A DNA stretch of 8,240 nt from Thiohalocapsa sp. (GCF_019695415.1 NZ_JAIFKJ010000283.1:1529-9768), one strand, 5' to 3'. Shown: positions 1-5,947, counted from the stretch's first letter. The notes: a model not told the origin generated them from the sequence alone. Program-made: numbers and translations.

Positions 1-7
1 GCCGTGA

Positions 8-154
8 ATGAGGGCGACGACCAAGCAGACAGCCGCATGGAAGAAGGCCGGGATGAAGAAGACGGCGACCGCGAAGAGGACCGGCAGCAAGCAGGTCGCC
101 GCCAAGAAGACGGCGGCGCAGGCAGATAAGCCCAAGGGCGACGCCTGGGGTTGA
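8..154 (+). CDS. possible small lysine/alanine-rich basic protein (48 aa)
   Basis: This short ORF begins with ATG directly after an in-frame TGA at 5-7. It encodes a 48-residue, strongly basic protein rich in Lys, Ala and Thr, with KKTA-like repeats resembling the tails of bacterial histone H1-like proteins. Third codon positions are almost all G or C, unlike the two other forward frames, which supports this frame as coding. It runs toward the nif operon and ends about 50 bp before the fdxB stop. The window starts 7 bp upstream, so no ribosome binding site can be judged. It could be a real small gene, the end of a frameshifted larger gene, or a low-complexity chance ORF. No function is assigned. 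Confidence 0.35.
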   Translation: MRATTKQTAAWKKAGMKKTATAKRTGSKQVAAKKTAAQADKPKGDAWG

Positions 155-169
155 GGCGTCGCCGTGGGC

Positions 170-196
170 GGGGCGGGCGCTGCGCTGACCCGCCCC
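170..196. terminator. GC-rich hairpin between convergent genes
   Basis: GGGGCGGG (170-177) and CCCGCCCC (189-196) form a perfect 8-bp stem with an 11-nt loop. It lies between the end of the small rightward ORF (154) and the stop of fdxB (204), where a terminator serving both converging transcripts would be expected. Neither strand has a clear U-tract after the stem, so intrinsic termination is uncertain. Confidence 0.35.
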
Positions 197-203
197 TGTC
201 GGG

Positions 204-512
204 CTAAGCCGCGAGCGCCTGCGGCTCGTGCGTAAGGCAGCCCTTGGGGCAGACGCGGGAGCAGGACTCGCAGCCGATGCAGTCCAAGGCGTCCTTCAGG
301 TTCATGACCATGCCTGGGGCTTCGTCGAAGTCGTCATCGAAGTCGTCATCGTCGTCGAGCTCCAGGTCGTCCCTGTCGATGAGCTCGAAAACGTCCCGCG
401 GGCACACCTTGAAGCAGCGCCCGCAGCCGATGCAGTTGGCTTGATTGAGTGAGGTCACAAACGCGGGCGTCCATTCGACGCCGCCGCGGGTCAGGCCGGT
501 GATGGTGCTCAT
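204..512 (-). CDS. fdxB: ferredoxin III, nif-specific 2[4Fe-4S] ferredoxin FdxB
   Basis: This is a 102-residue bacterial-type ferredoxin of the FdxB family, a cytoplasmic electron carrier found in nif operons and thought to supply electrons to nitrogenase or cofactor synthesis. Two cluster motifs are visible. The first is CxxCxxCxxxCP at Cys27, 30, 33 and 37. The second is at Cys78, 81, 84 and 88, with an extra Cys92. Between them, residues 46-64 are a highly acidic insert that is mostly Asp with spaced Phe. The start is well placed: GGAG lies 6 nt before the ATG. It is the last gene of the leftward nif operon, 53 bp after the DUF683 gene, and ends just before a GC hairpin. Assignment to FdxB rests on the N-terminal TRGG-x-EW segment, the long spacing between motifs, and the neighbours. 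Confidence 0.93.
   Translation of the reverse strand: MSTITGLTRGGVEWTPAFVTSLNQANCIGCGRCFKVCPRDVFELIDRDDLELDDDDDFDDDFDEAPGMVMNLKDALDCIGCESCSRVCPKGCLTHEPQALAA
325..348. repeat. 12-bp tandem duplication inside fdxB
   Basis: Two perfect back-to-back copies of TCGAAGTCGTCA lie at 325-336 and 337-348, followed by a degenerate third unit. On the coding strand they produce the repeated DDDF pattern in the acidic insert of FdxB. This suggests that part of the insert grew by slippage of an Asp-codon microsatellite. Confidence 0.75.
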
Positions 513-565
513 GCTTGGCTCCGCTTGGGTTGAGGGTGTTTGGCTGTCAGCAGCGCGCGGTGTGC

Positions 566-778
566 TCAGGCCGTTGCCTCGGCCGCCTTCAGCTTGGCCG
601 TGGCCTCCGCCCAGGCCAGGCAGGCCTCGTAGGTGGCCTGAGCCGTGGCTGGAATCTCCTCGTATGCCGCCGGCAGGCGGTCCTCCACCAGGTCGTGCAG
701 CTCGCTGGCACGCTCGCTGGCGATGCGCTTGGCCTTCTTCACGGCCTTCTCGAGTGCTTTCAGGTCTTCGTCGGTCAT
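566..778 (-). CDS. small nif-associated protein, DUF683 / CCE_0567 family
   Basis: This 70-residue protein matches the nif-cluster family DUF683 (CCE_0567-type) in length and pattern. It has a charged helical N-terminus (residues 1-30, rich in Lys/Glu/Ala), a central LHDLVEDRLP segment, an EEIPATAQATYEA segment, and an Ala-rich helical end. Family members are small helical proteins reported to bind metal, but their role in nitrogen fixation is not settled. There are no membrane segments, and its single Cys is at residue 53. A GGAG lies 10 nt upstream of the ATG. It sits between the DUF269 gene and fdxB, its usual neighbourhood. The 122-bp gap upstream holds a heptad-repeat element. Confidence 0.85.
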   Translation of the reverse strand: MTDEDLKALEKAVKKAKRIASERASELHDLVEDRLPAAYEEIPATAQATYEACLAWAEATAKLKAAEATA

Positions 779-793
779 GGTCGCTTCGCTCCA

Positions 794-900
794 GTTTCGA
801 GTTTCGAGGGGCGAGGGGAGAGGGAGAACGGCGTTTCTGCTTCTGCCCCGCCTCGCTACTCGATACTCGTTACTCGCTACTCGTCATTCGAAACTCGGCC
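794..900. repeat. heptad-repeat inverted element in the DUF269-DUF683 gap
   Basis: The left arm (794-828) consists of 7-bp units: GTTTCGA, GTTTCGA, GGGGCGA, GGGGAGA, GGGAGAA. The right arm (852-900) has seven units of the form CTCGNNN: CTCGCTA, CTCGATA, CTCGTTA, CTCGCTA, CTCGTCA, TTCGAAA, CTCGGCC. The arms are complementary. CGAGTTTCGA at 798-807 pairs perfectly with 888-897, and imperfect in-phase pairing continues inward. The element fills nearly the whole intergenic gap and would fold in the nif mRNA. Function is unknown; mRNA processing, stability or partial termination are possible. Confidence 0.8.
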
Positions 901-1377
901 CTACAGGCCCGCCACGTCCGAATGCTCGCCCACCAGCTCGATCGCCACGGACAGATACTTGTCTGCCTCGTCCTTCATCTTGCTGAGGCTCGCGAAGCCG
1001 AAGCGGTGCACGTCGCGGAGGCTGCGGTCCAACACCACGAGCTTGCCGACGGTGATCAGCACGCGCCCGAAACCCTCGTGGGTCAGGTTCACCAGCGGCA
1101 CGGCCATCAGGCCGCATTCCTGCTCGATGAGCGCCGCGATGGCGTTGTAGAAGACCTGGATGCGGGCGATGACGATCTCGTCCGGATCACCGACGATGGG
1201 CAGCTCGCGCTTCTCCTCCTTGGTGAGGACAAAGGGCTCCAGGATCTCCGCCGCGGACTGGTTGTCGGTGGTGCCGTAGGCGTCGATGGCGCGCATCTGG
1301 CGGACCATCTCCTGGCCGAAGGCGGTTTCTAGGACGGGGTCGTCTGCGGCGATTTTGGGGGTAGCTGTTTCGGTCAT
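901..1377 (-). CDS. NifX-associated nitrogen fixation protein (DUF269)
   Basis: This 158-residue cytoplasmic protein belongs to the DUF269 family, which nearly always lies just downstream of nifX in nif clusters. Recognisable features are an N-terminal MVRQMRAIDAYGTTD region, EEKRELPIVGDPDE near the middle, an FYNAIAALIEQE helix, and a C-terminal half with GRVLITVGKLVVLDRSLRDVHRFGF. Length is normal for the family. The exact role is unknown, but the association points to FeMo-cofactor assembly or carriage. The start at 1377 gives the family-like N-terminus. A longer reading from 1452 would run through the repeat element upstream and is rejected. The Shine-Dalgarno is weak (CAGAG about 6 nt upstream). 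Gaps on both sides carry heptad-repeat hairpins. Confidence 0.88.
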   Translation of the reverse strand: MTETATPKIAADDPVLETAFGQEMVRQMRAIDAYGTTDNQSAAEILEPFVLTKEEKRELPIVGDPDEIVIARIQVFYNAIAALIEQECGLMAVPLVNLTHEGFGRVLITVGKLVVLDRSLRDVHRFGFASLSKMKDEADKYLSVAIELVGEHSDVAGL

Positions 1378-1402
1378 TGTTGCTCTGAGTTGGTTGTGAG
1401 AA

Positions 1403-1479
1403 GTGGAGAGTGCGCAGTGCGCGGTGCGTAGTGCGGGGTGGCGGCGCTCCACGCACTACGCACCACGCACTTCGCACTG
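1403..1479. repeat. heptad-repeat inverted element in the rseC-DUF269 gap, long hairpin
   Basis: The left arm has units GTGGAGA, GTGCGCA, GTGCGCG, GTGCGTA, GTGCGGG (1403-1437). The right arm has CGCACTA, CGCACCA, CGCACTT, CGCACTG (1452-1479). Positions 1409-1435 pair with 1452-1478 at 25 of 27 positions, with mismatches at 1415/1472 and 1422/1465. The loop is 16 nt. This is the most stable of the three heptad elements, and it lies immediately after the rseC stop and before the DUF269 start on the minus-strand transcript. It may attenuate, stabilise or process the operon mRNA. Confidence 0.88.
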
Positions 1480-1483
1480 GTGT

Positions 1484-1966
1484 TCACCCCGCCACCGTCG
1501 GATGTGGCGGTTCGACGGTGATGCAGGCAGCGCCAGTGGTACGTCGCAGCAGCACGGGCCGGAAGCGTGCCCGAGCCCCACTGCCACCGGTGATGAGTCC
1601 GGCGAGCCAGAGGCCCGCGAGCAGGCCGCCTAAACCGCTCGCGGCGCCGGCGACATCGCCGAGGCCTGCGGCTTCGGCACCGCCGGCGGCGGCCACCAGA
1701 GCCAAGAGCGGCAGCAGATAGGCGGTGAGCGACGCCCGCACCAGGAGCGGGCTACGGATGCCGATGATTACGCGCTCGCCGGCGGCGAGGCCCAGATGGT
1801 CGATGACTCGCAGTCGCGTGGCACTGCCGTTGCCGAACAACTTCGCAACGGTGGCGGTGCCGCAGCTCGCGCCGTGCCCACAGCCGGAGCAGCTGCTCCG
1901 CCGCGGCACCTCCACGAGCGCAGCGCCGTCGGCGACGGCAACAACTGAGGCTTCTTGCTCGATCAT
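1484..1966 (-). CDS. rseC: RseC/MucC-family membrane redox protein (SoxR-reducing system type)
   Basis: This 160-residue protein has the RseC layout. A short soluble N-terminal domain carries a cysteine motif, CxxCx5CG (Cys26, 29, 35), preceded by a typical beta-rich VVAVADGAALVEVPR segment. Two hydrophobic segments follow, at about 79-95 and 105-126, and then a basic C-terminus. RseC proteins are inner-membrane partners of the Rsx/Rnf electron-transport complex, and in E. coli they belong to the system that reduces SoxR. Its position inside a nif operon suggests a link to Rnf-type reduction of ferredoxin for nitrogenase, not the stress role. The start at 1966 gives the family N-terminus, with an AGGA-type site about 10 nt upstream. 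No rnf genes are in the window. Confidence 0.82.
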   Translation of the reverse strand: MIEQEASVVAVADGAALVEVPRRSSCSGCGHGASCGTATVAKLFGNGSATRLRVIDHLGLAAGERVIIGIRSPLLVRASLTAYLLPLLALVAAAGGAEAAGLGDVAGAASGLGGLLAGLWLAGLITGGSGARARFRPVLLRRTTGAACITVEPPHPTVAG

Positions 1967-2009
1967 TGACTGGAGCTTCCTTCCGTTTCGTTCATGTAGG
2001 TCGTCGAGC

Positions 2010-2073
2010 AGGGCGGAGGGCGGAGGTCAGGGTTTGCGTGATGTCCTCAGCCCTCAGCCCTCAGCCCTCAGCC
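2010..2073. repeat. heptad-repeat inverted element in the nifX-rseC gap
   Basis: The right arm has four perfect tandem copies of CCTCAGC (2045-2072). The left arm has AGGGCGG, AGGGCGG, AGGTCAG (2010-2030). Positions 2010-2029 pair with 2042-2061 at 17 of 20 positions around a 12-nt loop. A further degenerate 7-bp-phased tract, TTCAAAC at 2114-2120 and 2128-2134, abuts the nifX stop. The architecture is the same as in the two downstream gaps, but the unit sequence is different. Confidence 0.82.
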
Positions 2074-2135
2074 AAAGACGGCCGATGCGCTGCGCTTATC
2101 CGCGCTACCGGGCTTCAAACTGCTCAGTTCAAACT

Positions 2136-2645
2136 TCATTCGTTCCACCCCTCCGCCTCCATCGCTTCGAACCGATCCGCGCGGTTCGGTGCGCGTCGCT
2201 CCATGGCCCGGGCCAGCCAGGCGCTCGGCCCCTCGCGCAGCTCCTGCTGCAGCTCCCGCAGCAGGCCGCTGATGAGTGTTTCCGGGGCGACCTTGATGGG
2301 CTGGATGCCGCGGGTCTTGAGCTGGCCGATGGCGGAGGCGCCCACGGCCTGACAGTAGACGGCGACGCAGTCGGCGAGGGCGTCGATCTTCGCGGCTAGC
2401 TTGTCTTCGTTGCCGTCCATGTCGAGCCGACCGAACTGGGCGGCTTCCATCAGCTCGTAGCGGTGCGGGCCGACACGGTAGATGACGAAGCCCTCGGCGG
2501 CGCCGAAGTGCTGGTCCACGTGCTTGCGGTCGGCGCTGGCGAAGGCCACGCACACCTGCTCGGCGGTGTCGTCGGCGCCGACGCCGGCATCTGCGGTTGG
2601 CGGCGTGCCGCCGTCTATGATCCTGAGCTTGCGTTCGAAGGTCAT
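2136..2645 (-). CDS. nifX: nitrogenase cofactor carrier protein NifX
   Basis: NifX is a small cytoplasmic protein that binds NifB-co and the VK/L-cluster precursor and passes them to or from NifEN during FeMo-cofactor synthesis. This copy has 169 residues. After a variable N-terminus, the Dinitrogenase_iron-Mo cofactor-binding fold begins with VCVAFASADRKHVDQHFG (about 31-48). It continues with FVIYRV and the DKLAAKIDALADCVAVYCQAVGA segment, with Cys93 and Cys98. The conserved HFG (His46) is present. The start at 2645 is chosen because GGAG lies 5 nt upstream. The longer reading to 2780 would overlap nifN and has no such site. It follows nifN by 70 bp. The C-terminal region (about 125-169) is helical and charged, as in other NifX proteins. 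Confidence 0.93.
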   Translation of the reverse strand: MTFERKLRIIDGGTPPTADAGVGADDTAEQVCVAFASADRKHVDQHFGAAEGFVIYRVGPHRYELMEAAQFGRLDMDGNEDKLAAKIDALADCVAVYCQAVGASAIGQLKTRGIQPIKVAPETLISGLLRELQQELREGPSAWLARAMERRAPNRADRFEAMEAEGWNE

Positions 2646-2715
2646 GGTGGTCTCCGCTCTGCCGGGTCGTCGTTGCTCGGCCGATGGCTGGCTGGCGCGC
2701 TGGTCTGGGTGCTCG

Positions 2716-4179
2716 TCAGGCCGTGGCGGTCGCGCCGCGCTCGGCCTCCGGCCACTGCTTGAGGCTTGAGCGGTAGGCATGGATCTCGCCCTTGTGCAGC
2801 CCGAGCAGGATATTCGCCAGCTCGAATAGGGTCGCCCGCGTGCCGGTGTAGCCGATCCACTGGCGCTGATAGCCGCCGAGCATGTCGAACTGCGGGAAGC
2901 CGGCCCGCAGCAGGGGAATGCCCAGGCGCTCCGCGGTGTGCACGCCGTGGCTGTTGGTGATGAGCACCTCGGCGCCGTTCGCCCGAGCGATCTGCTCCAG
3001 GTCTTCGAGGTCGCCGATCTTCACGGACGCCGCCGCCACCTGCTTCAGCGCAGGGCCGTTGGTGGGCGCGACGGCCGCCACGGTCTCTGCGCCCATGGCG
3101 GCCAGGAGCTGGGTGAGTGCGGCGAGCAGGTCGCCGTCGGCGGCGACCGCGAAGCGTGCCTGGCCGAGGGAGAAGTGGGCGTCCAGCATGGCGTCCTGCA
3201 GCTGGCTGCGCTGGCGCGTGATGCGGTCCGGCACCGGCTCCGCGCTGATCTCGGCGAGCGTCGTGATGAAGGCGTCCATGGCGTCCATACCCATCAGGTG
3301 CGGGAAGCGATAGTCCGGCACGCCGGTGCGGGCCGCCAGTGCATCCGCAGCGCCGTCGAGGGAGCTGCCGATGACCAGGGTCGCCACCGCATCGCCCAGG
3401 TGCTCGAGCTCCTCCAGCCGGGTGCCGCCGATGGTGAGCGCGCTGTAGTCCGTGTCTGCCAGGTGGCCGTCCAGGGAGTCGGACAGGTCCGGCAGCAGCA
3501 CCGGGCGCAGCCGGAAGCGCTCCAGCAGGTCCTTGATGTGCTCCAGGTCGCCCACCGTCAGATGCGCACCGGGCAGTACGTTCACTTGCCGGCGGCGGCG
3601 ACCGGGGCGGGTGCCGCAGGCGCTTGCCTTCGGCACCAAGCGCTCGATCATGGCCTTGAGCGCGGTGTTGAAGCCGGACTCCAGGCTGCCGGCATAGTCC
3701 GGCGTGCTCACCGGCACCACGGCGATCTGGTCGTGCTCCGGGTGCTTGGCCCGGAACATGGCCACCGCGCGCTCGATGTCGGCGCCCTGGGTCTCGGTGA
3801 GGCCGGTGGTGGGCAGGCCGATGAGGTCGGGCGCATGCTTGCTCGCAATGGTCGCGAGCCCTTCCACCACGGCGTCGTCGCTGCCCATGATGGTGCTGAC
3901 CTGGTCCAGCGCCGTGGTCTGCATCGGCATGGGCTCGCGGAAGTGCTGGATGAAGAAGATCTTGCCGAAGGCCGTGCAGCCCTGGCTGCCGTGCAGCATG
4001 GGCAGGCAACGGTCCATGCCCAGGAAAGCGAGGGTGGCGCCCAGGGTCGAGCTGGCCTTGAGCGGGCTCACCGCCAGCGCCTTGTTGCGCTTGACGATTT
4101 CCGGTGGAGTGATCGGGGCATTGGCCGGGGGAGTGACCGGAGGCGGGGTGACGCGCGGCGTGTCGGTCGGATCAGGCAT
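2716..4179 (-). CDS. nifN: nitrogenase FeMo-cofactor scaffold subunit NifN
   Basis: NifN is the beta-like subunit of the NifE2N2 scaffold, where the cofactor precursor receives molybdenum and homocitrate. The body matches the family closely: KRNKALAVSPLKASSTLGA, then HGSQGCTAFGK, in which Cys68 corresponds to the cluster-ligating Cys44 of Azotobacter NifN. Next come HFREPMPMQTTALDQVSTIMG and TTGLTETQGADI. The protein has 487 residues. The excess over the usual 440-460 includes a Pro/Thr-rich N-terminal extension of about 25 residues before the conserved NKALAVSPL block. The ATG at 4179 is preceded by AGGAGG (4194-4189) with 9 nt spacing, inside the end of nifE. The nifE stop overlaps the nifN start by 8 bp, so the two are translationally coupled. 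Confidence 0.97.
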   Translation of the reverse strand: MPDPTDTPRVTPPPVTPPANAPITPPEIVKRNKALAVSPLKASSTLGATLAFLGMDRCLPMLHGSQGCTAFGKIFFIQHFREPMPMQTTALDQVSTIMGSDDAVVEGLATIASKHAPDLIGLPTTGLTETQGADIERAVAMFRAKHPEHDQIAVVPVSTPDYAGSLESGFNTALKAMIERLVPKASACGTRPGRRRRQVNVLPGAHLTVGDLEHIKDLLERFRLRPVLLPDLSDSLDGHLADTDYSALTIGGTRLEELEHLGDAVATLVIGSSLDGAADALAARTGVPDYRFPHLMGMDAMDAFITTLAEISAEPVPDRITRQRSQLQDAMLDAHFSLGQARFAVAADGDLLAALTQLLAAMGAETVAAVAPTNGPALKQVAAASVKIGDLEDLEQIARANGAEVLITNSHGVHTAERLGIPLLRAGFPQFDMLGGYQRQWIGYTGTRATLFELANILLGLHKGEIHAYRSSLKQWPEAERGATATA

Positions 4180-5653
4180 GGGTCGCGACCTCCTGCTCGG
4201 TGTCGTCCTGCTCGGCGACTGGCGCCGGCGCCAGCGCTCCCACGGGAACCGATTCGGGGTCGGTGACCGGTGATGTCGGCACCGCCCAGGGCGGTGCGCT
4301 GCGCACGGCGGCCCAGATGGGGCTCTCCAGGGTGACGCAGAGCTGGCGGGCCAGCTCCAGCATGCCGTCGTAGCCGGCGTAGCCGAATTCCCGCTCCTGG
4401 TTGATGTCGAGGAAGGGAATGCGCGCCTTGAGCGCGGTGTACATGTTGCGCCCGCCGGCGATCATCACGTCGGCGTCATAGCGGTTGTAGAGATCGAGCA
4501 GCGAGCGCGGGTTGCCGTCCTCGATCATCGGCGCGTCCTGGCCCATCAGCTCGCGGATGCGTGCCTTGTCGTCCTCGGTGGACTTCTTGGTGCCCGTGGC
4601 AACCACGCTGATGCCCAGATCCTGCAGGGCTGACACGACGGACCAGGACTTGACCCCGCCGGTGTAGAGCAGCGCGCGCTTGCCGGCCAGGCGCTCGCGC
4701 CAGGGGGCCAGGGCCTCCCGCAACCGCGTCTCCTCGCGCGCGATCAGTGCCTCGGTGCGCTCCGTGAGGGCTGGGTCGTGGATGAGCCGCGCGAAGTCGC
4801 GCAGCGCGCGGGACATGTCGGCGACGCCGTAGAAGCTGCCCTCGAACCAGGGTGTGCCGTAGCGCTCTTTCAGCTGCCGGGCCACGTTGATCATGGCCTT
4901 GGAGCAGACCATCATGTTGGCTTCCGAACGGTGCATGGTCTGCACTTCCCGGAAGCGGGCGTCGCCTGAGAGCGTACACAGTACCCTGAGCCCCAGCTCG
5001 TCCAACAGCGGCAGGACGTGCCACAGCTCGCCGGCGATGTTGTACTCGCCGATCAGTGTGATGTCGTGGACCTTGAAGCCGCCGCGCTCGACGCCCGCTG
5101 GCAGCGGGTCCGGCTCGCGGGTGCCGCAGACTTGGCGGACCATGGTCTCGCCAGCGATGCGGTTGCCCAGGTTCTTGGTGCCGTAGAAGCCGGCGGCGTC
5201 CACTGCGATCACGGGCGTGCCCCAGCGCTCCGTGGCGGCCTTGCAGACGGCGCCGACGTCGTCGCCGATGAGCGCCGGCACGCAGGTGTTGTAGACGAAC
5301 ACCGCGGAGGGCTCGTAGGTCTCGATGGCTTGCTTGATGCCGTGGAAGAGCCGCTTCTCGCCGCGCCCCATGATGACGTCCTGCTCCGTCAGGTCCGTGG
5401 TCATGCCGAGCTTGAACAGTTCAGGGCCCGTGGAGCGGGTGCCGCGGTTGTCCCAGGCGCTGCCGGCGCAGGCGATGGAGCCGTGCACGATGTGCGCGAC
5501 ATCCACGATGGGCAGCAGGGCAATCTGCGCACCGTCGAAGGCGCAGCCGCCGGCGGTGGCGCCCGGCTTGGGCTTGGCGCAGCCGGATTTTTCTTTCTTG
5601 TTGTGCTCGCAGGCCGGCTCGTCTAGGAGCGCGGCGATGTCTTTCTGCTTCAT
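4172..5653 (-). CDS. nifE: nitrogenase FeMo-cofactor scaffold subunit NifE
   Basis: NifE is the alpha-like subunit of the NifEN scaffold. The 493-residue sequence shows the family signature C-x2-N-x2-KxKSGC-x-KPxPGATAGGCAFDGA near the N-terminus. The cysteines known to hold clusters in Azotobacter NifE are all present at identical numbers: Cys37, Cys62 and Cys124 for the interface [4Fe-4S] cluster, and Cys250 for the precursor. The C-terminus adds about 40 residues rich in Pro, Val and Ala after the RQLCVTLESPIWAAV block, ending in an acidic tail. It is the first gene of the leftward operon. AGGA lies 6 nt before the ATG, and a sigma-54 promoter sits about 35-50 bp upstream. The stop overlaps the nifN start by 8 bp. 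Confidence 0.98.
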   Translation of the reverse strand: MKQKDIAALLDEPACEHNKKEKSGCAKPKPGATAGGCAFDGAQIALLPIVDVAHIVHGSIACAGSAWDNRGTRSTGPELFKLGMTTDLTEQDVIMGRGEKRLFHGIKQAIETYEPSAVFVYNTCVPALIGDDVGAVCKAATERWGTPVIAVDAAGFYGTKNLGNRIAGETMVRQVCGTREPDPLPAGVERGGFKVHDITLIGEYNIAGELWHVLPLLDELGLRVLCTLSGDARFREVQTMHRSEANMMVCSKAMINVARQLKERYGTPWFEGSFYGVADMSRALRDFARLIHDPALTERTEALIAREETRLREALAPWRERLAGKRALLYTGGVKSWSVVSALQDLGISVVATGTKKSTEDDKARIRELMGQDAPMIEDGNPRSLLDLYNRYDADVMIAGGRNMYTALKARIPFLDINQEREFGYAGYDGMLELARQLCVTLESPIWAAVRSAPPWAVPTSPVTDPESVPVGALAPAPVAEQDDTEQEVATHA

Positions 5654-5687
5654 GCTTGATCCTGCGCGTGGGCTTCGGATGGCGGGA

Positions 5688-5703
5688 AGCAGAAGCCGTG
5701 CCA
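5688..5703 (-). promoter_or_regulatory. sigma-54 (RpoN) promoter of nifE
   Basis: On the minus strand, 5703 to 5688 reads TGGCACGGCTTCTGCT. The -24 element TGGCACG is a full consensus match. GG (5702-5701) and GC (5690-5689) are exactly 10 nt apart. The -12 element is CTGCT against the consensus TTGCA/T. Transcription would start near 5677, giving a leader of about 24 nt that contains the nifE AGGA site. This fits NifA-dependent expression of the nifENX operon. Confidence 0.87.
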
Positions 5704-5772
5704 GCGCGCAGGCGGTCGCCGCCGCCGGCGCCAGGATTACGCTAAGTGATTGTTCGGGAGAGGTCGTTGCAT

Positions 5773-5790
5773 TGTGGCCGCCCGCGCACA
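5773..5790. promoter_or_regulatory. TGTG-N10-CACA palindrome, possible second activator site
   Basis: TGTG (5773-5776) and CACA (5787-5790) form an interrupted palindrome 18 bp left of the main NifA site. Read as a NifA half-site pair, the spacing is TGT-N12-ACA, 2 bp longer than the consensus. It may be a weak or degenerate site, or chance. It is not needed to explain the promoters. Confidence 0.25.
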
Positions 5791-5807
5791 GGGGCTGGCA
5801 CCGGCGA

Positions 5808-5823
5808 TGTCACAAAGTCGACA
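5808..5823. promoter_or_regulatory. NifA upstream activating sequence (TGT-N10-ACA) shared by two promoters
   Basis: The sequence TGTCACAAAGTCGACA is an exact TGT-N10-ACA with 4-bp half-sites TGTC/GACA. Its centre lies about 114 bp from the -24 GG of the nifE promoter and about 118 bp from the -24 GG of the rightward promoter at 5932. These are normal distances for NifA acting through DNA looping. Because it is palindromic and nearly equidistant, one site can serve both divergent promoters. Confidence 0.85.
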
Positions 5824-5931
5824 AGCCGCAGCGGGTGAGGGGTTTGGGACAGGCGCAAGCCCCGGGGGCAGGCGCCGCCGAAGACAGCCCTAGACAGGCC
5901 GCGTACGAAGCCTGTTAGTGCGCAGCCCGTC

Positions 5932-5947
5932 TGGCACCAGGGTTGCT
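5932..5947 (+). promoter_or_regulatory. sigma-54 (RpoN) promoter of the SIR2-like gene
   Basis: The sequence TGGCACCAGGGTTGCT matches the consensus TGGCACG-N4-TTGCA/T at all but the seventh base of the -24 element. GG (5933-5934) and GC (5945-5946) are exactly 10 nt apart. The predicted start of transcription is near 5958, about 38 nt before the ATG at 5996. It is the mirror image of the nifE promoter across the shared NifA site. Confidence 0.88.

Noticed and set aside
901..1452. Longer version of the DUF269 protein starting at 1452
   Set aside because: The extra N-terminal residues are encoded by the heptad repeat hairpin, while the ATG at 1377 gives the expected family length and beginning.
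794..2073. Could the intergenic repeats be a CRISPR array?
   Set aside because: The units are 7 bp, contiguous, without unique spacers, and arranged as inverted arms. No cas genes are present.
2068..2139. 23-residue ORF whose ATG overlaps the nifX stop (ATGA)
   Set aside because: The start overlap is suggestive, but the ORF runs into the CCTCAGC heptad tract and has no recognisable features. It is most simply a by-product of the repeat.
2642..4009. 455-residue minus-strand frame overlapping nifN
   Set aside because: It is a +1 shadow of nifN, rich in Arg/Pro/His/Gly, while the overlapping frame has complete NifN motifs.
2938..4266. Long open frame of 442 residues on the + strand across nifN
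   Set aside because: It is antisense to a well-supported nifN gene and has a composition typical of a shadow frame in high-GC DNA (rich in His, Arg, Gly and Gln), with no recognisable motif.
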